Part shown: positions 53,081 to 62,389 of the stretch, in pieces
Numbering within the stretch: position 1 is the stretch's first letter
How the letters are laid out: every line of letters begins with the position of its first letter
From: Methanopyrus sp. SNP6
GTDB taxonomy: Archaea; JAADCQ01; Methanopyri; Methanopyrales; Methanopyraceae
Direction of reading: 5' to 3'
DNA: 64,000 nt
Assembly: GCF_002201895.1 (NCBI RefSeq)
Contig: NZ_CP019436.1
Location: 1,357,522-1,421,521 of the forward strand
Notes under the pieces: generated by a model
Told to the model about the DNA's origin: nothing
What the model saw: the letters and a program-made list of their open reading frames with translations, nothing else
Database searches by the model: none
Translations under genes and position numbers: made by a program

Positions 53081-54326
53081 GGGCCATCGGCCCCGTCGAT
53101 TCGGTGGCGTTCGTGAAACCACGAACTTCACGGGAAGTTCGACCGGTGTGGACTTTCCGTCTTTCGGTCGCTTCAGAGGGTGCGGTTCCGGTGTAAGAAC
53201 GATGTGGCCCGAGCTCCTCGGTGGGGCTTCGGTCCGTGCCCACGGTCCCGTCGCGCACTGTTCGACATCAGATCGGCAAGGATACGGACTCATCGCACTC
53301 GTCCGGGCTCGGGCCAGAAGCGACCGAGCCCACCGGAGGTATTTTCGGACGGCGCGATCCGGCCCGGGTCGGTGGCGGGATGAGGATTCAACCTGGCGCT
53401 CGCGGACTTGTGACGACGGTGGGGGTCACCGACCGCTAACGAACTCACCTCTACCGGTCTTCCTCGCATACGATCGGCTACGTGCCCGTCGACTTCACCC
53501 ACCTCGGAACCACACGAGCCCCATGATATAGTCCCGTCGAGGAGGGTCCTGACGTCCATGTCGGGATGAACAAGTCGAGACGAGCGTCCAACCCACGGAC
53601 CACCGACCCATCCTCATCCCAGAGGATCCATCCGACCTGTTATGAGCTCGACGTACCTCGTGAAAGAGCTCTACGGCGACCGAGGAGAGAATCCAGAGTA
53701 GAGGATCGTGCGATCCTCGACCCGCGATCTCGTCCGAATCTGAGTCGAGAACGGTCCATGGAACGTCTCGACACACCTTCCACTTCTGGTGGTGCCAAGT
53801 GATTCCTGACGTGTCAACGTGGTGTGAGGGTCGCTACTTTGCCGATCTCCTCACGGGACACGGTCGGATCATCGTGAGAACGGGGGACCGGGACGACGGG
53901 CCTCGGACACCCCGTCCCTCGTCACGGTTCAGCCTCGGGGTAGGTTCCTCATCGGTCCGACTGGAGACGTCCCGACGTGCGGCGTCTGAGCTTATCACAG
54001 CTACCGAGGCCGGTGGCAGGAACCGGTAGCTGCTTTCACGTTGTGCTAACCTCCGGGTGTCTTAACGCACGAAGTCATCCGGGCGAGGGTGGGTCCTGAC
54101 GGTCACGTGATGCCCTGTTGGGTGTGCATTTGGACGGGGACGGTGTCCCCGGGATTATCAGCGGGACCCTCACAGTGGCGGGGGGACACCCCGCCCTCGG
54201 ACCCGCCGGGACGACCCGGGTTCCGTCCCCCTTCGGTTCCCGAACGGTTGAGCTTAATACCTACGCGGGCATCGGAGCCGATACGTTCGAGATTCCGCAC
54301 GCCCGGGCTCACCTCCGTCTTCATCT
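53081..54326. other. gene-poor stretch with GC-rich hairpins
   Basis: About 1.2 kb with no supported gene. From 54131 to 54245 the sequence becomes very GC-rich and self-complementary: GGGGAC-GGT-GTCCCC (54136-54150) and GGCGGGG-GGACA-CCCCGCC (54177-54195). In a hyperthermophile such an island may be a structured RNA. I cannot name one. Confidence 0.45.
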
Positions 54327-54713
54327 ATGTATAACCTTCCTGCGCTGGTCCCGGTATTGACCGCGTTGGCGGCCATCGCGATAGTATTGACCTGGAAACG
54401 CGTTTCCACGTCCTTCGATTCCGACAGGCTCAGATACGGCCTGCGCATCCCCCATCTGGAGTGCGAGAAAGGAGTCCCGAGAACGTCGTCGCGGACGGTA
54501 CGCAAGCTCGGCGAGCTCCCAGTCATAGTGATCGTAGGCTCGATTGGTGGCGTCCCGCTGAATGAGCTCCGAGTAGAACCGCCATCTTCCGAGGTAATCT
54601 CACGATGTGGTCCTCGTTTTAGAGGAAGAAGTGTGAGACGTCGCCGTCCGGGCGCGAATCGGGACCGTAGCTACGTTCCCCTTTCACCCGGTGATCGTGC
54701 TTCAGAGGGTTGA
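54327..54713 (+). CDS. possible small membrane-anchored protein
   Basis: A 128-codon frame beginning MYNLPALVPVLTALAAIAIV, a plausible membrane anchor, then RLRYGLRIPHLECEKGVPRT, and LGELPVIVIVGSIGGVPLNE before a basic, poorly structured end. No good ribosome site precedes the ATG and no family is recognised. The later part looks non-coding, so any gene may end earlier through a frameshift. Low confidence. Confidence 0.3.
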   Translation: MYNLPALVPVLTALAAIAIVLTWKRVSTSFDSDRLRYGLRIPHLECEKGVPRTSSRTVRKLGELPVIVIVGSIGGVPLNELRVEPPSSEVISRCGPRFRGRSVRRRRPGANRDRSYVPLSPGDRASEG

Positions 54714-54921
54714 ACAGGCGGCTCTAGCGATGTACCTAGAAGCCACTGGTGAGCCGCGACGGAACGGGTAGGAACGTTCTGCACACGGAAGGATCGTGAG
54801 ATGTCTCACACGGTGCCCGGCGGATGGAAACTCGCGACGGATCGGCGTTTCGGGACAACCTTATTAACGCTTCCGAACACTATCGACTGTCGAACGTTAG
54901 AACGGACTGGGGTGAGCTCGG

Positions 54922-55167
54922 ATGCCGCCCTTCGGCTACATGTTCTGTCCCATGGGATGCCCTATGTGCGGTTACGGAGGATCGATGATGGGGTTCGAAT
55001 GGATGCTGTGGCCGGTGTTCGCGGCCCTGAAGCTGACCGTCGGTTTGGCCGTGCTGGGACTGATAGCGTACGTGGTGCTGCGCCTGCTGGGTCTGCGACC
55101 GGCCGACGTGGTGCGAGAGCTGAAGCGGGATTACAGGGACCTCAAGACTGAGCTGAAGCGAGGGTAA
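54922..55167 (+). CDS. small membrane protein with CPMGCPMCG motif
   Basis: An 81-residue protein. The N-terminus is Met/Cys/Gly-rich (MFCPMGCPMCGYGGSMMG), followed by one long membrane helix (about 30-55) and a charged amphipathic tail, ADVVRELKRDYRDLKTELKR. The three Cys and several Met residues could bind a soft metal such as copper. The ATG follows GGGGTGAGCTCGG, supporting expression. No family is recognised. Confidence 0.65.
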   Translation: MPPFGYMFCPMGCPMCGYGGSMMGFEWMLWPVFAALKLTVGLAVLGLIAYVVLRLLGLRPADVVRELKRDYRDLKTELKRG

Positions 55168-55527
55168 GCACACCCTCTTCACCTCCCATTCGAAACTACG
55201 TGAACAGCAACGGATGCGATCCCACAGTTACCTCTTCCGAGTTTAGGGAGCCGTTTCCCGAAATCCTCACAGTGTTCCCGTCCGACTGAGCCGGTATCGG
55301 AAAACTCTCTCAGCCGTGTAGTCTCAGGATTCTCGTTTTAACTCCTTTTGATTTGACTTTATTCGATACCTTCACGTGGACGCCCGCATCTCCACGGGTA
55401 GTACAAGAGTGTGACCGGCACCGGAGATTCCGAGGTCGTGCCGAGCGTACGGGCGGAGGCAGGCGTTACATCGGCACGAGTTCTCCGACGTGTGGGAGTT
55501 AAAACTCGATGTCGGTTCGTGAGGTGA
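55168..55527. other. intergenic, no gene recognised
   Basis: About 360 bases between convergent small membrane-protein genes. An AT-rich patch around 55335-55370 (TTTTAACTCCTTTTGATTT) could serve termination. Nothing else recognised. Confidence 0.4.
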
Positions 55528-55788
55528 CTACGTCGCTGGCTGATGTTCTCGTCGCCTTCGCAGGAGTTTCAGGATCAGGTATAGACCAAAGGCCATCAGT
55601 AGTAGGACTAGCAGTCCTACGGCGATGATCGCCAGAAGCCCTAGTTTCAGCAGGCTTCCCAGCGGGCCGGCCTTGTGTCCGTAGAGATGGTATCCGTGGT
55701 AGTAATGGTGTCCGTACCCAGGGTAACCGTAGTAGTGGTAGATAATCACTTTTTTCCTACCGAACAGTGCGGTCAAGTCAAGGTTCAA
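55528..55788 (-). CDS. small membrane protein with His/Tyr/Gly-rich segment
   Basis: An 86-residue protein: a short N-terminus, then HYYGYPGYGHHYYHGYHLYG, a stretch of histidines, tyrosines and glycines suited to metal binding, followed by a long hydrophobic region of one or two helices (LGLLAIIAVGLLVLLLMAFG) and a basic tail LLRRRREHQ. The TTG start lies after GGGGGTGCATAC. It converges with the CPMGCPMCG protein gene and may share a metal-related role, which is speculation. No known family. Confidence 0.65.
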   Translation of the reverse strand: MNLDLTALFGRKKVIIYHYYGYPGYGHHYYHGYHLYGHKAGPLGSLLKLGLLAIIAVGLLVLLLMAFGLYLILKLLRRRREHQPAT

Positions 55789-55952
55789 GTATGCACCCCC
55801 CTACGCGCTCGAGCGCGTACAATCATGGCGCAAAGTTATAGATGTCGGTTTCGACCGAGTGGCGCAGGAACCAGTATGCGGAAGGATGTTGTTCCCGATG
55901 GTCCTGGCGACGCGTGATCACTGGGGGAGGGTCAGAACTTCGGGGGGTAAGA

Positions 55953-56819
55953 GTGCCACCCATGACCTCATTAGAAAGCGAACTTCGCGAAGCCCTCAGG
56001 GGGCGCAGACTTCGCAAGAAGTGGGCTGTGGCGGCGGTCGTGTACTTGGCCTGGAAAATGTATGGGAAGCACATATCCGCAGGTGACATCCGTGACGTGC
56101 TCGAGTCAGTGGGTTACGAGATCAGCGAGCACGCCGTCCACGCGTACATGTCCGGTCTCAGGGAGCTCATCGGGAGGCGGAGATCCGGTCGTAGGACTTT
56201 GTACATCGTGAAGAACGAGGAGGAGATGCGACGCAAGCTTTGGGAGGCGCTCAGGAGCAGCATGGAACGGATATCGAATGAAGAAAAGGAGACGCTGATA
56301 GAGTCCATACTTGGGAGAGATCGCAAGAGAAGGGATCCCGAAGTCGAGAACCTCGTCCTCATTTGGAGAAAACCAACGGCTGAGTATAGGAGGAGAATAA
56401 CTAACAGCGTGTATCCCGGGAACAGGCTCCGGAAGATCCCTAGTACCTTCGGGACGTTCAGGGGTGTCTGGGGATTCGGCCCCGGCGAGAAGGTGTGGGA
56501 AAGTCTCGGTGAGGGAGACGTGCTTCTCTTCAGGGACGATAGGGGCGAGGACCGCTACCGGTACTGTGGCGTGGTTGCAAGCAAGTGCAATGATCCTAAA
56601 GTCTCCACGATCCTATGGGGAGACGATAGATGGGAGAGGTTGGTCATGCTGGCGGAGGTCCGGCTTGTGTCGTTGCCGGCGAGTGAGCTGAACGAGCTGC
56701 TCGGATACCGACCAGAGTTCCGGCCCAGGGGCGCGATGAGGGTGGACCCGGATCGCGTGAGTAGGCTCGTGGAAAGACACATAAGTGTGCTCGAATTCCT
56801 GAGAGAGTACGAGGAGTGA
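55953..56819 (+). CDS. helix-turn-helix plus EVE/PUA-like domain protein
   Basis: A 288-residue protein. The first 90 residues (RLRKKWAVAAVVYLAWKMYG, then SAGDIRDVLESVGYEISEHA and RRTLYIVKNEEEM) form helices consistent with a winged-helix domain. From about residue 165, GTFRGVWGFGPGEKVWESLG then EGDVLLFRDD and YRYCGVVASKC resemble EVE/PUA-like modified-base binding domains that accompany restriction or RNA-modification systems. No nuclease motif is visible. The GTG start follows GGGGGGTAAGA; ATG three codons on is possible. A nucleic-acid sensing role is inferred. Confidence 0.65.
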   Translation: MPPMTSLESELREALRGRRLRKKWAVAAVVYLAWKMYGKHISAGDIRDVLESVGYEISEHAVHAYMSGLRELIGRRRSGRRTLYIVKNEEEMRRKLWEALRSSMERISNEEKETLIESILGRDRKRRDPEVENLVLIWRKPTAEYRRRITNSVYPGNRLRKIPSTFGTFRGVWGFGPGEKVWESLGEGDVLLFRDDRGEDRYRYCGVVASKCNDPKVSTILWGDDRWERLVMLAEVRLVSLPASELNELLGYRPEFRPRGAMRVDPDRVSRLVERHISVLEFLREYEE

Positions 56820-56945
56820 GCGACCGTGAAATTAACCTAAGGTTATCGACGAAAGAGTAATTAGAATCCGGACCTCGTTTGTGTTAGTGGATGTTCGTTT
56901 GAGTTCGTGGTGGGGCTCCCTACCGGTCGGGGGTGAACCCGAGTT

Positions 56946-57272
56946 ATGCCGGCCAAGGTCGTGAAAGACCACGTCGTACCACTGGAACTGGAGGAGATGG
57001 ACGAGAAGGATGATGTCGATAAGGACCTCCCGAGAGGACGGAATATACTGGAGAGGATCGTCAGGGTGGTCGCGATGGCGATCCTCCGGGGATACTCCGT
57101 GGAAGATGTGACTAAGATCGTCCGGAAAGCCTTGAGCTTGAAGCCCGTGGATAAGGCCTTGGATCTCCTTGAGACTGTTTTCTCGTTGGAACCCTGTGGG
57201 GTTGGGGTGCAGGGAACTCGCACGTTCATGGAATTCTATAGGGAACGCAAGGTGGCCGACGTGGAGGTATAA
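56946..57272 (+). CDS. hypothetical small acidic protein
   Basis: A 108-residue soluble protein: acidic N-terminus (LELEEMDEKDDVDKDL), then helices ERIVRVVAMAILRGYSVEDV and KIVRKALSLKPVDKALDLLE, a Cys near the end (SLEPCGVGV) and a charged tail. GGGGTGAACCCGAGTT precedes the ATG. No family is recognised. It lies 126 bases after the EVE-like gene in the same direction and may be its partner. Confidence 0.55.
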   Translation: MPAKVVKDHVVPLELEEMDEKDDVDKDLPRGRNILERIVRVVAMAILRGYSVEDVTKIVRKALSLKPVDKALDLLETVFSLEPCGVGVQGTRTFMEFYRERKVADVEV

Positions 57273-57726
57273 CGCGTATACAACGACTCGCGCCCTCGCT
57301 CCTCAGACCGCCTCTTTACCAAATATTGTTTTAACATCTCGCGGACTCGGGAGACCTGCCGCCTTAGCACGCGTGATATTCACGAGATTTCGACGCGAGA
57401 TTCCACCCCAAAGCCCGCCGTTTGTAAGGATCGTCGAGGGGACGCGGTTAGGTGGGGGCTTTCGGGTGGTCTTCGTCCTTCGATGACGAGAAAGATGTCG
57501 GTTCAGTTAAGTCCGCCTTCATCATCCTGGAGTCAGAACCGAGGGCGTTCCACATCACTGGATCACTACCTCATGAGGGATCGAAGTTCGAGTCTCTCCC
57601 GCCTGTCCCGGAGTGTTGATCTCGGGTTAACGTTCCAGAATCCCGCCGATAGTCGAGCTCACGGAGGTGTCGTCGGTATCGTTTCGATTTCCATGACGAT
57701 ATGTGGGGGAGGAGAAGCGTCCTGAC
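57273..57726. other. intergenic, no gene recognised
   Basis: About 450 bases with only poor short frames. An AT patch near 57318-57335 (AAATATTGTTTTAAC) could be a promoter or a terminator. Confidence 0.4.
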
Positions 57727-58650
57727 TCACGGGCGGCGCCCGAAAATCGCCAGCGCAACCAACGCCGTCGCCGTCACTATCGGCGGAACTGGAACTTTCC
57801 CTAGAACGCCCTTCGCCGTCTCGTACACTTCTTTCGCCGTCTGCGCAGCTGTGACTACGTCGTTCAGGTGCTGCTCAACGAAGTTAAGCGCGTCCCGCGC
57901 GGTATCGATCATCCGCTCCAGTTCCTCCTTACTGCTGAAGAACTCGAGCAGCTGTCGTGCCATCTCATCACCTGCTTCCGCGAGCTCCTTCAGCTCGCTC
58001 CTGTTTATATCGAAGAAAGCCTGCGCGTTCACCTGTACCGTCGCGTTCACGTCGATCCTCGCTTTGGTGTCGACGTTCACACGCTCCGGGATGGCGGCCT
58101 CCGTCATCCATACTATCGTTTGGGAATCCCTCTTCCACTCCTTCGGGTCGACCACACCATCCACGCGGTCGCAGACGGCTTTAACCCACTCCGTGGTGAG
58201 ATGCCGCTCCTCGGTGTGCGTACCTTCCGTGGTTACCACCTTGATCCCAACGTACCTCGCTTCGATCTCGCTCCATTTCGGCACTACCATCTCGCCTCTC
58301 GGATGACGCCCCATCGGGTTCAGACAGTACGCCGCGAACACTTCATCTAGGCCGTTCGGGAACTTGACCAGTGACCCGCACACCTCTACTTTCTTCATCG
58401 GTACGGGCACCAGGAATGGTTGCGTCTTGAACTCTCCAGAACTTGCTAGATCGTCCTTTTCCACCATGACTAGGTAGAGATATTCCTTCCCGGGTACCAC
58501 TGCATATTCTCCTGCATCCACCTGCGTACCGGGGCTCACTTCGACGCGTACTTCGAACGTCCCCGACACCTCGCCCTTGATAGGATACTCCGCCGCCGCG
58601 GTACTCAACACCGCGAGGAACGCGGTCAGGACGGCGACCGTGACCCTCAA
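57727..58650 (-). CDS. secreted C-terminally anchored protein
   Basis: A 307-residue protein with signal peptide (MRVTVAVLTAFLAVLSTAAA, cleaved before EYP), a beta-rich domain of about 180 residues with two cysteines (KVEVCGSL, FAAYCLNP), a helical stalk (ELKELAEAGDEMARQLLEFF to LNDVVTAAQTAKEVYETAK) and a C-terminal helix, VPPIVTATALVALAIFG, ending RRP. It should stand on the outer face of the membrane. TTG at 58650 is preferred because a TATA-like CCTTATAGG lies upstream; GTG at 58680 is in frame. No family is recognised. Confidence 0.7.
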   Translation of the reverse strand: MRVTVAVLTAFLAVLSTAAAEYPIKGEVSGTFEVRVEVSPGTQVDAGEYAVVPGKEYLYLVMVEKDDLASSGEFKTQPFLVPVPMKKVEVCGSLVKFPNGLDEVFAAYCLNPMGRHPRGEMVVPKWSEIEARYVGIKVVTTEGTHTEERHLTTEWVKAVCDRVDGVVDPKEWKRDSQTIVWMTEAAIPERVNVDTKARIDVNATVQVNAQAFFDINRSELKELAEAGDEMARQLLEFFSSKEELERMIDTARDALNFVEQHLNDVVTAAQTAKEVYETAKGVLGKVPVPPIVTATALVALAIFGRRP

Positions 58651-59237
58651 CGTTGGTGGACCCCAGTCCGCCCCCCGCACCCCCTATAAGGATAACCGTT
58701 TCGGGACACGCCGTCACGTATCGACGAGTGCGACACGTCGTCGGTCAGTGATCGGGATCCGATTCGACGGGACTTCCCGGTTCATCACCGTTCGAGACCG
58801 GATTTCGGACACCCTTCGACCGACACGACCCTCATCGTCTACGCCCACGCGTTAGAACGGCACGACCTACTTTCTCGTCGATACCGGGCGACCGACTGCG
58901 CACCACCCACGCCGACGACCGCCCGATTCCATCGACTATAGAGCACCGACGGCGTCGAAGGTGCCGGTTCCTCAAGGATTGACGACAGTATCCCGACGGC
59001 TCGTCGGTAGGAGGGGGGCGATGTAAGCGCTCACGAGATCCAAACCTGCTAAGTACGTGTTTTGATCCTCCATGAGAGAGGATCGCACGCGAGCGATTCA
59101 GCGGAATCGGCCCCGCCCTCTAAACTAATAACATAAGGTGTCATCTCCCGGGTGTAGGGATCGAGGTTGGTGCGTCGTGACATCTATTTGGCGTTCATGG
59201 TAGGCTTCAGGAGGCTCTCTTCGAAACGCACGGCGAG
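58651..59237. other. intergenic, no gene recognised
   Basis: About 590 bases upstream of divergent genes. Apart from the TATA-like CCTTATAGG near 58682-58690 (minus strand) nothing is recognised. Confidence 0.4.
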
Positions 59238-59603
59238 ATGGCCCTAGCGTTGAACCGGATTGCCGGTCTACGGATGCTCGAGTTGCTCGAAGAAGATGGA
59301 CTTCTGGAGGTATCGGGGGAGAACAAGAACTCCCTCTCCGAAGACATCGAGGAGGCCTTAAGGCACGCGGACGACGCTGAAGTGCGTGTTGAAGGGTCCG
59401 AAGACGAGCTCGAAGTTGTGATCGAGTCGTGTCCGTTCGAGGAGGTACGCCGTGAGCTCCTGGATCGGGATAAAGTGCCTGTAGTGTGTCCTTACGTTGC
59501 GACCATCCTGGAGCTCGCAAAGATGACTTTCGGCGCCAAGTATCAACTCGTTGAGATGAACGTCGATGAGGATCTGTGCGCGTTCACGCTGAAGCGTGTA
59601 TAG
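59238..59603 (+). CDS. lineage-specific protein, paralog of the 46.8-kb gene
   Basis: A 121-residue soluble protein. After a helical N-terminus (NRIAGLRMLELLEEDGLLEV), the core reads EDIEEALRHADDAEVRVEG, ESCPFEEVRREL, VPVVCPYVATILELAKMTFG and a last Cys in DEDLCAFTL. The order of EAL, acidic strand, first Cys, xCPxV-LxELAK and late Cys matches the protein at 46.8-47.2 kb, so both are one family. The cysteines may bind metal. The ribosome site is weak. Function unknown. Confidence 0.6.
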   Translation: MALALNRIAGLRMLELLEEDGLLEVSGENKNSLSEDIEEALRHADDAEVRVEGSEDELEVVIESCPFEEVRRELLDRDKVPVVCPYVATILELAKMTFGAKYQLVEMNVDEDLCAFTLKRV

Positions 59604-59814
59604 GCCACAAACCCAGATCACCCTGTAGGTGACTAGAGTACGGAATCGCCAGACTCGCTGAGATCCCACGCCATTTTCGCGTGCCCACCCACATGTTCCC
59701 GTTTTTGATACCGCTGCGGTCGTATCGGAATAGTACGTCTTTAGTTCCCGTAAAGAATATGTCATCCATCGCGTTAACCGACGCGTCCCGGCCGCTTTAC
59801 GGGGGAAGGAACGC

Positions 59815-61048
59815 ATGTTCACCCCGTTTAAAGCTGGGGTCGGAATGTCGAAATCCAGCCCGGAAGAAGCGCTGGAAGAGGCCGCCGAGGATCTCGACAG
59901 GATCGACGTCGTTCTCTGCACCTTCTCGCCTAGACACGACCCCACACGAGGTCCGTGAGGCGCTCGTAGAGTACCTGAACGGTGACTGCCTGATCCTAGG
60001 TCTCTCGTCCGCCGGTAATATCACCACGGACGGGTTCAGCGACGGATCGGTGGCTATACTAGCGATGGAGCTGTCCAAGCTCATGGCCTTCGGAATGGCG
60101 ATCGGCACGGGCCTCTCGAAGGACCCGTACCGAGTCGCGAGGGAGACCGTGACTAGGGCAGTTGGGAGCGTGAAAGTAGACGTCTCCGCATCGCTCGCCC
60201 CGGTGGCAACGGGACTCGTAACCGGTAACATGGACGTGGTTCGACACTCTCTAGTCGACGTTTTACTCTTCGCCGACGGTCTATGCTGCTTTAACAATCC
60301 GGAGGCGTCAATGGGTGTGCTCAATGGTGTGATGGACTGTCTTGGTACGGTACCAAGAATCATCGGCGGAATGACCGCGGACGAGTACGAGTTCGAACAC
60401 ACGTACGTCTTCGATAATTCTGACGTGTACGAGGACGCGTTGGCGGTACTGGTCTTGTACTCATCAGTGAAGCGTGGGCACGCGGTCGATCACGGTTTCG
60501 TCCCGTTATCTGATCCGATGATCATCGAGATTGAGGGTGTAGATGTGATCGAGATGAACGGCGAGCCAGCCTTGGATGTCTACATCGACATCGTGGGAGA
60601 GAAGCCCGAGATGGAAACCCTCCTGAAGCACCCGTTGGGGATCATAGACCCAGGACCGCGTCCGTACTACCTAGTCAGGACGCCGATCGACGCGGATGTG
60701 GAGAGAAAAGCCATGAAACTGGTGTCGCCCCTCCCGAACGGCGTCGCCGCCCGGATCATGGAGCCAGGCGACGTTGAGGGATCGCTCAAGATGGCGGTAC
60801 AGAGGGAGCTGGAGGACGCCGGCTCGCCAAAGGAGCTAGAGGTCGTGTTCGTGTTCAACTGCGCGGCTCGACATCTGATCGTCGACACTGACGACGCTGT
60901 GCGCCTTCTTCGAGACTTGGTAGGCGAGGACGTGACTATATTCGGATTCAACTGTTTCGGCGAGTACGGGATGACACCGTCCGGTAAGTTAGTCCAGCAC
61001 AACCAGACAGTCGCGACGTACGTGCTCGGGAGTGAGGTCGTGAGTTGA
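59815..61048 (+). CDS. FIST-domain sensor protein, frameshifted
   Basis: A FIST protein (N and C domains), a ligand-sensing fold usually fused to or encoded beside signalling proteins. ATG at 59815 follows a very strong GGGGGAAGGAACGC and reads FKAGVGMSKSSPEEALEEAA to IDVVLCTFSPRHDP, but this frame ends at 59958. The rest, one base on, runs EVREALVEYLNGDCLILGLS, then NITTDGFSDGSVA to EYGMTPSGKL and stops at 61048. Deleting one C from the run at 59940-59943 gives a complete 410-residue protein with no other defect. It may be a real mutation, recoding or a sequence error. The ligand is unknown; amino acids are suggested for the family. Confidence 0.8.
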
Positions 61049-61671
61049 TCCAAGAGCGCGTGAGCTGTCGACGTGTAAGTCTTCGGTGACTTGAGTTCTT
61101 TGGTGATGATATCGTAATCAATGGGGAAGAGTATAAGGTCCAGATCCTAAGACCGCGCTCGATGGTGAGCCGATATAACGAAGGTACCGAACCGTTAGTC
61201 TCTACGGTGACGGCCCGTACGACGTGATGGTGGTGATCGTGCTGACACCGAAGGACGACTCCGTCCGTCGTGTGGACTATAGGATAAAGGGATCGTCCGG
61301 GGGATGAGGGACGAGCGGGTTAGGTGACCGTCGATGGTGTCTCTACACCAGACTAGGTACCTGACAGGATACATCATGAACGTGAAGGTCACGAACCGTG
61401 ATGGAGTGCACGTAGCCCGAGGTGACGGTGAGTGCCTCACCGACAGAGAAGATACCGTACGAACCGGTACCTGTTTCTGGCTGAGGACTGTGCCCGAGTT
61501 TCAGGTAGTAACTAATCGACGGCGAGACTAGTCCCTCGGGACGAAGTCGATCGTCTGGGACGAGGTGAGAATAGTTCGAAAAACCCGTGTCGGTGGGTCG
61601 AAGATCCACGATTGACTACGAACGAAGTAACCTTATGAACCGACGACGCGCCGACGACTAGGGGGAGCGCC
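61049..61671. other. intergenic with possible gene remnants
   Basis: About 620 bases. Short protein-like pieces occur in different frames (for example SLYGDGPYDVMVVIVLTPKD near 61197 and MNVKVTNRDGVHVARGDGEC near 61376) but none has a ribosome site and all are broken by stops. Possibly a decayed secreted protein gene. A TATA-like CCTTATGAAC lies at 61631-61640, about 40 bases before the next start. Confidence 0.4.
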
Positions 61672-62389
61672 TTGCGAAAGGTCGTCGGAGCCCTGCTCGT
61701 GGCCCTGGCGACCCTACTGGCGCTCTCCGGGACGACGACGCTGGGAGCTCCGCCATGGGTCAACCCAGAGGAGCCGGAACCCGCACCCGGTAACGGTGTT
61801 CCATGGCTGAATCTCACGGACAACCAACTCAGGAAGCTGGAGGCTCTTGGTGTGCCAGTGAGGTACTTCGACGGGAAACCCGCCGTAAGGGTCCGGTTCG
61901 CACGGATCAACGCGCCGGAGATATTCCACCCGTCGAGCGAGGAGGAGTACCGGCTCGGGCTGAAGGCTAGAGAGTTCGTGGAAAAGAAAATCCGTGATTC
62001 CGGCGGCTACGTGAAGTGCCGGGCGTACGGTCTAGGAAAGTACCATCGTATCATCGCAGACGTCTACCCAGACGACGAAGAGATAACCCTCTCAGAGATG
62101 CTAGTCGAAAAGGGGACTCGCCGAGTACCGCAAGTACCCGAAGCCAGACCCGCTCCCGAGATGGTTCCCCAGGGGGTTCAAAGCCCACGTGGCGAAGGTG
62201 GTAGACGGGGACACAATCTACGTCTATGCGAAGAACGAGGAGGAGGGACCGGCCCAGTTCGAAGAGAGTAAGATCACGAAGGGGACAGTCGTGGGAGAGT
62301 ACAAGACCGGGACTCCGACCGTGCCGGCAGTACTCGCCGCGATCTCCGCGGTGATCGGAGTCGGGCTATTAGTCTCAGCCCGACGATGA
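61672..62389 (+). CDS. secreted thermonuclease-like protein, frameshifted, possibly permuted
   Basis: TTG start after GGGGGAGCGCC; signal peptide VVGALLVALATLLALSG. The main frame gives VRVRFARINAPEIFHPSSEE (75-83 is the SNase RxxxIxAPE block), KAREFVEKKI, KYHRIIADVY with the catalytic-type Arg126, and LSEMLVEKG, after which the frame is wrong. One base on, it continues LAEYRKYPKPDP to FKAHVAKVVDGDTIYVYA, then a C-terminal helix TVPAVLAAISAVIGVGLLVS and final ARR (stop 62389). Removing one G from 62112-62115 joins the halves. The DGDT strand, normally first in the nuclease fold, is last here. It would be an anchored extracellular nuclease. Confidence 0.75.

Noticed and set aside
61334..61531. 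Short frame with ATG at 61334
   Set aside because: No ribosome site and it lies among other broken fragments; kept only as a possible remnant.
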